This document shows positions 16,370 through 23,386 of a stretch of 43,181 nucleotides of DNA, piece after piece (positions within the stretch are counted from its first letter, which is position 1; each line of letters begins with the position of its first letter). The stretch covers positions 1-43,181 of the forward strand of contig CALVVT010000004.1 of assembly GCA_944363935.1 (NCBI GenBank), read 5' to 3'. The translations under genes were made by a program, and so were the position numbers. Source of the stretch: an uncultured Bacilli bacterium. GTDB lineage: Bacteria > Bacillota_I > Bacilli_A > RF39 > UBA660. The notes beneath the pieces were generated by a model. The model did no database searches and was not told the origin of the DNA. It saw nothing but the letters and a program-made list of their open reading frames with translations.

Positions 16370-16398
16370 ATAATATCATTTTCATAAATTATTGTCAA
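16370..16398 (-). promoter_or_regulatory. Strong promoter of the candidate small RNA
   Basis: Minus strand: -35 TTGACA (16398-16393), 17-bp spacer, -10 TATTAT (16375-16370). The predicted start is about 16363, 5-6 nt ahead of the closing stem. Confidence 0.8.
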
Positions 16399-16484
16399 TT
16401 ACTAGTATATTTCAATACTGGTTTTTTTATACAAAAATCACATGTAAAACTAAATATAATCGAATAAAATAATAAAATTTATAT

Positions 16485-16967
16485 TTACCTATTTTTTTTA
16501 TCAAGTTTTATCATTGCTATAATATTACTAATAAGTAAAATTATTTGGATTATTATTCCGCTATAAGAAACTACATAAATATTATAAATAAGCCAAGTCA
16601 TACTAGTTAAAATCATTCCGTATCTTAAATAAGTAGGATTATTATAATTAATAATAATAGTATAAATAATAGTTGCAATAACTGGTAAAAGACTAAAAAT
16701 AGTATTATAAGTAAAAAGGCCAATTAAAAGAAAAATAATTATAAATAAAATGGTAAAATATTTATTACTTTTTATTTTATAAAATATTAAATTTCTTATA
16801 CCAGAAACCATACTAGTTAAAAACCCCGACAAACCACCTAATAATAAATAATGTAAACTTTTAAAAAAGAAAGCCAATGTTTGCATCAATAATATTTTTT
16901 TAGTTGTTTTCTTAAACATACTTAAAAGTAAGAAAAAGGCATAAATAAATCCTAATATCTGTCCCAT
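16485..16967 (-). CDS. YgjV-like inner-membrane protein
   Basis: 160-aa, very hydrophobic protein with about five to six membrane helices. It opens MGQILGFIYAFFLLLSMF and contains KSLHYLLLGGLSGFLTSMVSGIRNLIFYK, the pattern of the YgjV family (function unknown; possible small-molecule transporter). ATG 16967 follows AGGTGAT; an in-frame GTG three codons earlier is the alternative. No clear terminator follows before the small-RNA promoter. Confidence 0.78.
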   Translation of the reverse strand: MGQILGFIYAFFLLLSMFKKTTKKILLMQTLAFFFKSLHYLLLGGLSGFLTSMVSGIRNLIFYKIKSNKYFTILFIIIFLLIGLFTYNTIFSLLPVIATIIYTIIINYNNPTYLRYGMILTSMTWLIYNIYVVSYSGIIIQIILLISNIIAMIKLDKKNR

Positions 16968-17012
16968 AAATATCACCTATTATATTAGATTAGTTTACCC
17001 AAAAATAGTGAT

Positions 17013-17041
17013 TTGACACCTTTTGACTTTTGATTTATAAT
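17013..17041 (+). promoter_or_regulatory. Perfect consensus promoter before a broken gene
   Basis: -35 TTGACA (17013-17018), 17-bp spacer, -10 TATAAT (17036-17041). It leads into AAAGGAG and ATG 17064, but the reading frame closes after five codons. Confidence 0.85.
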
Positions 17042-17063
17042 AACTTGCTAAAAGGAGATACTT

Positions 17064-17235
17064 ATGTTAGCAACGAACTAATAACAGAACGTTATAGTCT
17101 ATATAATTATATTATGTTGAAGCTTTAGAATATCAAGAAAAAGGAACAGATAAAATAGCTTATCCTTTTGCTGGTACGCCGCTTGATTTAAAAAAGGCTA
17201 AAGAAGCACCTAAAGTTTATAGTAAGACAAGGTAG
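17064..17235 (+). pseudogene. Decayed small gene (two frameshifts)
   Basis: From ATG 17064 (SD GGAG 6 nt upstream) the frame reads MLATN and stops. A second frame gives NELITERYSLYNYIM. A third, ~17118-17235, gives YYVEALEYQEKGTDKIAYPF then AGTPLDLKKAKEAPKVYSKTR up to TAG. Joined, these would make one protein of roughly 55-60 residues with native codon use and a proper terminator, so a recently disabled gene (or an assembly with two indels). I do not recognise the family. Confidence 0.55.
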
Positions 17236-17250
17236 TCTTGCTTTTTATTT
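17221..17250 (+). terminator. Terminator of the broken gene
   Basis: AGTAAGAC - 6-nt loop - GTCTTGCT followed by TTTTATTTT, overlapping the remnant's TAG. Confidence 0.75.
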
Positions 17251-17281
17251 TATGATTTTATATAATTAAAAAGGTGATAAC

Positions 17282-17866
17282 ATGCAAACAATTAAAGAAG
17301 AAATTACAAATGAAATTATTATTAATAAATCAAAATTCATTACTATTTTAAGTTATGTTTCTAATAAAGAAGAAGTTAATAATTTTTTAGCAAAACAAAA
17401 AAACATCTATAAAGATGCTACTCATTACTGCTATGCTTATATATTAGAAAGTTTTGAAAAATATAACGACGATGGTGAACCTTCTGGTACAGCTGGCAGC
17501 CCTATTTTAAATGTTTTGAAAAAACAAAATTTAACTAATGTTATATGCCTAGTTATTAGATATTTTGGAGGAATTAAATTAGGGGCTGGAGGTCTTACTA
17601 GAGCTTATAGTAATAGTGCTTCTCTAGCTTTAAAAAAAGCTAATATTTCTTATTTAATAGATGGTTATAATATAACTATAATGGTTCCTTACGATAAACA
17701 AAAAACTATTGATAATTTAAACCTTGATATTGTTAATAAATCTTTTACTGATAAAATTACTTATAATTTTAATATTAGTCATAGCGATTATTTAAACATT
17801 AAAAATATTATTGATAGTTACTTAATAAAAAAAGAAAATATAAAAATAAAGACTGATAAAAATTAA
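17282..17866 (+). CDS. YigZ/IMPACT-family protein
   Basis: 194-aa protein of the YigZ/YvyE (IMPACT) family. The conserved core DDGEPSGTAGSPIL (~63-76) and VIRYFGGIKLGAGGLTRAYSNSA (~90-112) is intact, followed by a ferredoxin-like C-terminal domain. Members are linked to translation or stress but bacterial function is not settled. Length is slightly short of the usual ~200-210. SD is AAGGTGATAAC before ATG. Monocistronic, convergent with the pilin gene at 17871. Confidence 0.92.
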   Translation: MQTIKEEITNEIIINKSKFITILSYVSNKEEVNNFLAKQKNIYKDATHYCYAYILESFEKYNDDGEPSGTAGSPILNVLKKQNLTNVICLVIRYFGGIKLGAGGLTRAYSNSASLALKKANISYLIDGYNITIMVPYDKQKTIDNLNLDIVNKSFTDKITYNFNISHSDYLNIKNIIDSYLIKKENIKIKTDKN

Positions 17867-17879
17867 ATTATCAGTCTTT
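17848..17879. terminator. Bidirectional terminator formed by two overlapping gene ends
   Basis: Perfect 12-bp arms AAAGACTGATAA / TTATCAGTCTTT around an 8-nt loop. Both arms are coding: the left is the end of the YigZ gene, the right the end of the pilin gene. Confidence 0.8.
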
Positions 17880-18251
17880 ACAATTATTCTCTTCTTGATA
17901 TTCAAAAGTATACTTATTTTGAGTTACTTTTCCATCCTTTTCTTCATAAATGTATTTTATACAAACTCCGCCTTCTATCTTATCACCTGTTTTGGGGTCT
18001 TTTAACTCACTACTATCTAAATAACCGCCATCACTTAAATCTCCTAAACTAACATATGTAGTATCAGTAATTCCATTCGCCGATTGATAATTTTTAGCCG
18101 CATCGATAATCGTATCTTTCTGGGTATCTGATAATGAGGCTTTAGAAGAATTTAAAATACTCATTCCACTAGTAACTGCGATAACAGCAACTACCGCTAG
18201 TAAAACTAAAACAGCAAGTAATTCAATTAAGGTAAATCCGCTTTTTGACAT
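17871..18251 (-). CDS. Type IV pilin-like (pseudopilin) protein
   Basis: 126-aa prepilin. Leader MSKSG is cut before FTLIELLAVLVLLAVVAVIAV (class III signal; Glu5 of the mature protein present), giving the N-terminal helix that anchors and assembles pilins. The C-terminal domain has two Cys (GVCIKYIYEE, ENNCKD) that could form the D-loop disulphide. Its first 25 bp overlap the upstream pilin gene, so the sequence encoding KSGFTLI is read in two frames. Confidence 0.88.
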   Translation of the reverse strand: MSKSGFTLIELLAVLVLLAVVAVIAVTSGMSILNSSKASLSDTQKDTIIDAAKNYQSANGITDTTYVSLGDLSDGGYLDSSELKDPKTGDKIEGGVCIKYIYEEKDGKVTQNKYTFEYQEENNCKD

Positions 18252-18622
18252 TCTTCCCCTCCAATATCATAAACATATTGATTTTTATCATATGTTATAC
18301 ATATATAAGTATCACTATTTAAATCAGTATTCTTTTCTAAATCTTTTACTTTCCCATCTTCTAAATAACCTAAATTTTGAAGCGTTCCAATTGAAACAGA
18401 ATTTGGACTAGGAACAAGCTTATTATCTTTTTCAGTTAATTCTAAATGTTCCGCACTCCATGCTCTAGCAGCACTAATAATTTCAGCTTTTTGTTCGTTG
18501 TTTAACTTTTCCCTAGACCGAGATAAAATATTATTTATACTAGGAACAATAATAAGTAAAAGCATAGCTAGTATACCAATAACCGCAATAATTTCAATTA
18601 ATGTAAATCCGTTCTTTTTCAT
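18227..18622 (-). CDS. Type IV pilin-like (pseudopilin) protein
   Basis: 131-aa prepilin: leader MKKNG, then FTLIEIIAVIGILAMLLLIIV with Glu5. The C-terminal domain has two Cys (YICITYD, GGEECQK). ATG 18622 is preferred over ATG 18631 because AGGTGA is 5 nt from the former. Co-transcribed with the next pilin gene by a 25-bp overlap. The secretion ATPase and prepilin peptidase are not in the window. Confidence 0.88.
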   Translation of the reverse strand: MKKNGFTLIEIIAVIGILAMLLLIIVPSINNILSRSREKLNNEQKAEIISAARAWSAEHLELTEKDNKLVPSPNSVSIGTLQNLGYLEDGKVKDLEKNTDLNSDTYICITYDKNQYVYDIGGEECQKADLP

Positions 18623-18673
18623 ATCATTCACCTATAATAAATTATAGGATAATTAAAGCTTAAAGTCAAGAAG

Positions 18674-18883
18674 CTACTTTTTTTCTTTATATTCAGCATC
18701 CATAATAACAGTATTTATTCTTATATTTTTATTAACCGGTTTCTCTTTCTTAATTTTTCGATAAACTTTATAAATTAAGTAAACTAAAAAGAGAAAAAGA
18801 AAAACAAAAATAAAGATATGAAAGAATAAAACAAGTAAAATAATACTTATAATAACAAATAAAATTCGCTTAATATATTCCAT
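18674..18883 (-). CDS. Small membrane protein
   Basis: 69-aa protein, one or two membrane helices in the first ~42 residues, then a basic cytoplasmic tail (YRKIKKEKPVNKNIRINTV). No family recognised. It lies 7 nt after ftsQ in the murG-ftsQ unit, so may be linked to envelope growth. Confidence 0.65.
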   Translation of the reverse strand: MEYIKRILFVIISIILLVLFFHIFIFVFLFLFLVYLIYKVYRKIKKEKPVNKNIRINTVIMDAEYKEKK

Positions 18884-18890
18884 AAATCAC

Positions 18891-19565
18891 CTACTCTAAT
18901 ATTTTAAAATATTCACCAGAATCTAAATATAAAATACCTTTTTTATTATTAAATTCCTTGACAATATCTAAATAATTATTAATTTTATCAAAAGTTCTTA
19001 ACGTTAAATAAACATAATTACCATCGTTCATTGTCAGTAAAAACCTTTCAGTATCGACATCATTAGGATCGTATTTTATTTCTGATATTCTTTTAACAAT
19101 ATCATAATCCATATTTTGAAAGCTTTTTAAAAACTTATTATAACTTTTATCAGGAATATAATTAATAACCGTTGGCACTGGAAAATCAGCACTTACTTCT
19201 GTTTTATCAGCTAAAACAGTTTTTCTAATCGGTACATAGTAAAATAAAGGTAAATTTTCTTTTATTTCAATACTAACATCAGTAAGAAAACTTTTATGAA
19301 CATGAGCCTCTTTTATATAAGGATCTTTCTCTAATTTCTTTTCAATTTCAGAAGATAAATTATCTAAACTACTAGGATAATTACTTAAACCTGCTTTTTT
19401 AATAATTTCCCATTCACTATATAAAGTATTACCACTTACTTTAATATTAGTAATCTTAATTTGCCTTAAACCAAAGAATAATCCTAATATAAATAAAACA
19501 ATTAAAATAAAAATTAAAAATCTTTTTTTATGTAGTTTTCTTTTTTTTACCTTTTTTTTAGCCAT
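18891..19565 (-). CDS. ftsQ: Cell division protein FtsQ/DivIB
   Basis: 224-aa bitopic divisome protein. A very basic N-terminus (KKKVKKRKLHKKR), one membrane helix (~14-30) and an extracytoplasmic POTRA domain (ITNIKVSGNTLYSEWEIIKKAGL, ~33-100), then a beta domain ending YLDSGEYFKILE. It works with FtsL (4465-4761). It follows murG by 4 nt, a common dcw order. Confidence 0.9.
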   Translation of the reverse strand: MAKKKVKKRKLHKKRFLIFILIVLFILGLFFGLRQIKITNIKVSGNTLYSEWEIIKKAGLSNYPSSLDNLSSEIEKKLEKDPYIKEAHVHKSFLTDVSIEIKENLPLFYYVPIRKTVLADKTEVSADFPVPTVINYIPDKSYNKFLKSFQNMDYDIVKRISEIKYDPNDVDTERFLLTMNDGNYVYLTLRTFDKINNYLDIVKEFNNKKGILYLDSGEYFKILE

Positions 19566-19569
19566 GTCC

Positions 19570-20649
19570 TTATCCTTCCTTTATTAGTTCACATATTTTA
19601 TTATATATTATTTCCCCGCTTCCTTCAACCTTAAATTCTTTTAAATTTTTTTGCATTTCTTTTAAAGAAATACTATTAATAACTTCATCTATCTTTTTTA
19701 CTAAAATATCTTTTTTTAAATCCTTTTCCTCTAATAAAATAGCGGCATTTTTACTCGTTAAATCTAAAGCATTAATATACTGATGGTTATTAGCTACATA
19801 AGGAGATGGAATTAAAATAGATGGTACTTCTAACGCAATAATTTCACTTAAAGTTGACGCTCCAGCCCTAGATATCATTAAATCTGTTACTTTCATTAAT
19901 CTTGGTAAATTCTCAAAAAATGGCATAACTTTAATATTTTGCGGAATTTCATTTTTAATAATCTTTTCATAAGCATTTTTACCAGTTATCCAAACAATTT
20001 CATAATCTTTATTTTGAAAATTGTTTAAATTATCTATTAAATACTTATTAATAGTTGAAGCTCCTAAAGACCCCATTACAATTAAAATTAATTTCTTATT
20101 TAAAGTTAATCCTAATTCTTTTTTAGAGGCAGCATTTACTTTTAAAGCATTTTCACTACAAGGATTACCCGTTAAATACGTTTTACCATTTGTTAAATAT
20201 TTTTCGCTACTTTTAAATGATAAACAAGTTAAATCACAATATTTTTGTAAAAATTTATTAGATTTACCCGGCACTGAATTTTGTTCATGAATAAGCGTTT
20301 TATAACCTAATTTTTTGCCAGCAATAATAACTGGTACTGTAACATATCCTCCCGCACCAATAACAATATCAGGATTAAATTCTTTTATCCATTTTTTACA
20401 ATTTTGATAAGCTTTAATTAAACATTTAACAGTTTTAAAATTTTTAAATAAGTTTCTTTTATTAAATCCATATATTTCAATACTTTTAAAAGGTATTCCA
20501 AGTGGTGGGATAATATCTTTTTCCATTCTATTATGAGTTCCAATATATAGAAATTCACTATTTGGTTCCTTTTCTTTTATTTTATTAATAATAGCTAAAG
20601 CTGGATATATATGACCACCAGTTCCTCCAGCCGCAATAACAACTTTCAT
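19570..20649 (-). CDS. murG: UDP-GlcNAc:lipid I N-acetylglucosaminyltransferase MurG
   Basis: 359-aa GT-B enzyme that converts lipid I to lipid II on the inner membrane face. N-terminal GGTGGHIYPALAI, GAGGYVTVPV and HEQNSVPGK face the lipid; the C-terminal VMGSLGAS and SRAGASTLSEI bind UDP-GlcNAc. Length is typical. Co-transcribed with ftsQ. Its product feeds the PBP at 2288-4450. Confidence 0.97.
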   Translation of the reverse strand: MKVVIAAGGTGGHIYPALAIINKIKEKEPNSEFLYIGTHNRMEKDIIPPLGIPFKSIEIYGFNKRNLFKNFKTVKCLIKAYQNCKKWIKEFNPDIVIGAGGYVTVPVIIAGKKLGYKTLIHEQNSVPGKSNKFLQKYCDLTCLSFKSSEKYLTNGKTYLTGNPCSENALKVNAASKKELGLTLNKKLILIVMGSLGASTINKYLIDNLNNFQNKDYEIVWITGKNAYEKIIKNEIPQNIKVMPFFENLPRLMKVTDLMISRAGASTLSEIIALEVPSILIPSPYVANNHQYINALDLTSKNAAILLEEKDLKKDILVKKIDEVINSISLKEMQKNLKEFKVEGSGEIIYNKICELIKEG

Positions 20650-20686
20650 AACATCACTCTTTCTATACTATAGTATATCACATTTT

Positions 20687-20750
20687 AAACTAAAATTTAA
20701 AAAAAATCCTTAAAGGTAAAGAAATAATATAAATTTTAGTTTCTTTACAA
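20687..20750 (-). other. Intergenic inverted repeats after the ABC permease
   Basis: A perfect 12-bp inverted repeat AAACTAAAATTT / AAATTTTAGTTT (20687-20698, 20731-20742) encloses T8 and CCTTTAAGG on the minus strand. GTAAAGAAA / TTTCTTTAC forms a second stem that shares bases with it, so the two cannot coexist fully. Probably an untidy terminator of the ABC operon. Confidence 0.35.
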
Positions 20751-20752
20751 AC

Positions 20753-22612
20753 TTATTTTAATAATTCACTTATATTTTCTTTTTTTATTTTATAATGAAG
20801 AGCCTGCATTACACCTCTTATTAAAATAATACTAACTATTAAAGTAATAAGTAATGGTTTTAAAGAAAAAGATAACGTGATTTCAAATACTTCATTTAAA
20901 GCCGTTACAACAATATAATTAATAAAACAAACAACCGGTAAAGAATATAAAAAAGCTTTCAAAGAAATAATTAAACTTTCATAAATAATTAGGGGATTAA
21001 AAGAAGTAAGTCCAAGCGCTTTTAAAATTCCGAATTCTTTTTTTCTGACCTTAAAACTAATAGCAACAGTACTAATAATCGCACTAATTATAATTAAAGT
21101 AATTAAACTAATAATTCCCATTAACAATAACTTAAAAATTAAAATAAAATTATCGATTATTAAGTTTGCTTTACGCATATCTTTATAAATTACATTACCT
21201 TGGTTTAATAATTTATCTAAAGGTAATTTATCCTTACTTTTAACAAATAAAACATAATTATAATTACAAACGCTTTCAATATTATCAACTTTTATTATTA
21301 AATTGTCTTCATTTGCTAGCAAGGATAAACCATAAGGAATATGGTTATCTGCTTTTAATTCTCTATTTAAAACTTTTATTTTATTTTGATAAAAAGACTT
21401 TTCTTCTTTAACTATTTTCCCCTTTTTCTCTTTAACTACAGTACTTTTATTAACAAAAGTATTACCACCTTCAATAATAACGCCTTTTACTGTTTTAGCT
21501 TTTTTAGCTAAAGTATATTCTTTAGAAATCGTAAGCGGCATATCACACATTTTATATAAAGCTTTCTTTTGATATTTGTTTTCGTTTAAAAAATCTTCTA
21601 ATATTTTTTTATTGTTACTAATTATTTCAGCGTCGTAATTAGGTCTAGTTACATAGTGATTTATTATTTTAGTTCCATAATCTAAATAAGTAGTAAAAGT
21701 TCCAATTAAAATAAAACAGATCCATAAACTGATAATTACTGGTCTAAACTGTTTAACATTTCGTTTGTAATTAAAATACGCTAGTCTAAAATAAATGTTT
21801 TTATATTTTTTTACTTTTTTATAAACAATTTTAGGTTTTAAATTATTTATAACTGGTTTATGCCAAAGTTTAAAAACAGTTATTAAACAAATACCTAAAA
21901 CAAAAATTAAAATAAATAATATTGAAAAAACAATAAATTTAAAATTAATGGTTAATGTTAAATTTATTACCTCTAAAGTTAAATGATTAATTAAAGTAAT
22001 AATAATATAAGTAGTAATTAAACTAATTATAAAAGCTAAAAATAAAGCTATAAAAGTAATTAAAATATTATCTATAAGTAAAAATACTAAAATATTTTTA
22101 TTAGTAAAACCAATAGTTTTTAAAATAGCTAAATCCTTATATTTTGAACTTAAAATAATATTATAACTACTAGAAATAATTATAAAACCAAAACTTAAAA
22201 TTAAAACAAAAGAAACGATAATTAAAGTTTTAAAAATATTTAAAATATTTTCCTTTTTACTTACCCCATATAAAGATAATAAAGAATCGTTATAAGTAAT
22301 ATTTTGACATTTTACTTCTGTACATAATTTTTTAGTATTTTGATATGTTTTATTAATATCATTATAAGTAATTAATACTTCTTTCTCCCATTTTATTTTT
22401 TTAATATAACTAACATTTTCAATACCTTTTAAATCAGTTTCTATTTTAACATGATAATTTCCCATATTTTCTTTAACTTCTTTTACTAAATACTGATGGG
22501 TACTAAAAATAAGTAAAAGTAAAGAAAAAAAGAAAATTCCAACGATTAAAATAGTTGTTAGAAAAGAGATTAATGTTTTTTTATTACGCCATAAATATTT
22601 AATTTTGGACAT
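20753..22612 (-). CDS. FtsX/MacB-type ABC transporter permease
   Basis: 619-aa permease with two FtsX-like modules: an N-terminal membrane helix (~13-35), an extracytoplasmic stretch, a group of helices at ~130-260, another helix near 290, a second soluble region and a final helix group (~490-610, containing KKEFGILKALGLTSFNP). The motif KYKDLAILKTIGFTNKN in the first module mirrors that, as in duplicated FtsX domains. With the adjacent ATPase it forms a MacB/LolCDE-like mechanotransmission complex acting on lipids, peptides or cell wall; substrate unknown. It overlaps the ATPase gene by 14 bp. Confidence 0.88.
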   Translation of the reverse strand: MSKIKYLWRNKKTLISFLTTILIVGIFFFSLLLLIFSTHQYLVKEVKENMGNYHVKIETDLKGIENVSYIKKIKWEKEVLITYNDINKTYQNTKKLCTEVKCQNITYNDSLLSLYGVSKKENILNIFKTLIIVSFVLILSFGFIIISSSYNIILSSKYKDLAILKTIGFTNKNILVFLLIDNILITFIALFLAFIISLITTYIIITLINHLTLEVINLTLTINFKFIVFSILFILIFVLGICLITVFKLWHKPVINNLKPKIVYKKVKKYKNIYFRLAYFNYKRNVKQFRPVIISLWICFILIGTFTTYLDYGTKIINHYVTRPNYDAEIISNNKKILEDFLNENKYQKKALYKMCDMPLTISKEYTLAKKAKTVKGVIIEGGNTFVNKSTVVKEKKGKIVKEEKSFYQNKIKVLNRELKADNHIPYGLSLLANEDNLIIKVDNIESVCNYNYVLFVKSKDKLPLDKLLNQGNVIYKDMRKANLIIDNFILIFKLLLMGIISLITLIIISAIISTVAISFKVRKKEFGILKALGLTSFNPLIIYESLIISLKAFLYSLPVVCFINYIVVTALNEVFEITLSFSLKPLLITLIVSIILIRGVMQALHYKIKKENISELLK

Positions 22613-23270
22613 TATCTTTAATTATTTTACCATCTTTAAAAGTGATTACTCTACTAGCTTTTTTAGCTAGCTCTAAATCATGAGTTACCATAATTATTGT
22701 TTGGCCATTTTTATTATAATACATTAGTAAATCCATTATTTTTTTCGCATTCGCACTATCTAAATTACCTGTTGGTTCATCAGCTAGTAAAATTAATGGT
22801 TTATTGATTAAAGCTCTACCAATAGCCACTCTTTGTTGTTCACCACCTGATAAATCATTAGGTAAATACTCTTCTTTCGCTTTAATACCTAATTTACTAA
22901 CTAATTTTTGATAGTTTTCACTTTTTTTATTACTTAAAAGTGTTGGCAAAAGAATATTTTCTTTAACGGTTAAAGCCGGAATTAAATTATAAAATTGATA
23001 AATAATTCCAATATTATTTCGTCTAAAAATAGTCATTTCTTTATCTTTTAAATTACTGATATTTTTTTTACTAATAATAATATCGCCACTACTAGCTTTA
23101 TCTAATCCAGCGAGTAGATTTAATAAGGTACTTTTACCGCTACCACTTGGTCCGACAATCGCGATAAATTCTCCTTTTTGAACATTAAAACTAACATTAT
23201 TAACAGCTTTAATTTCATTTTCTTTTTGACCATATTTTTTTACTAAATTTTTTATTTCTAATAATCTCAT
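22599..23270 (-). CDS. ABC transporter ATPase (LolD/MacB type)
   Basis: 223-aa nucleotide-binding subunit. Walker A GPSGSGKST (40-48), Q-loop (IYQFYNLIP), signature LSGGEQQR, Walker B ILLADEPTGNLD and the switch His (MVTHDLELA) are intact. ATG 23270 follows GAGGTG; the long upstream extension has no domain character. Partner of the permease at 20753-22612. Confidence 0.94.
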   Translation of the reverse strand: MRLLEIKNLVKKYGQKENEIKAVNNVSFNVQKGEFIAIVGPSGSGKSTLLNLLAGLDKASSGDIIISKKNISNLKDKEMTIFRRNNIGIIYQFYNLIPALTVKENILLPTLLSNKKSENYQKLVSKLGIKAKEEYLPNDLSGGEQQRVAIGRALINKPLILLADEPTGNLDSANAKKIMDLLMYYNKNGQTIIMVTHDLELAKKASRVITFKDGKIIKDNVQN

Positions 23271-23335
23271 AAAACACCTCCTATTATTATCATAATACAA
23301 AAAAATCAAAAATCCTTCTTTTTTTTGAAAAAAAT

Positions 23336-23364
23336 TTGTTTTTTTTAACTTTTTTCTATATAAT
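23336..23364 (+). promoter_or_regulatory. Promoter of glmS
   Basis: -35 TTGTTT (23336-23341), 17-bp spacer, -10 TATAAT (23359-23364), followed by AGAAAGGA and ATG 23387. The 116-bp intergenic space has no room for a glmS ribozyme. Confidence 0.65.
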
Positions 23365-23386
23365 GAAGGTAGAAAGGAATATAAAA

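Noticed and set aside
23271-23386. glmS ribozyme upstream of glmS
   Set aside because: The intergenic space is only 116 bp, AT-rich, filled by promoter and SD, with no ribozyme-like core.
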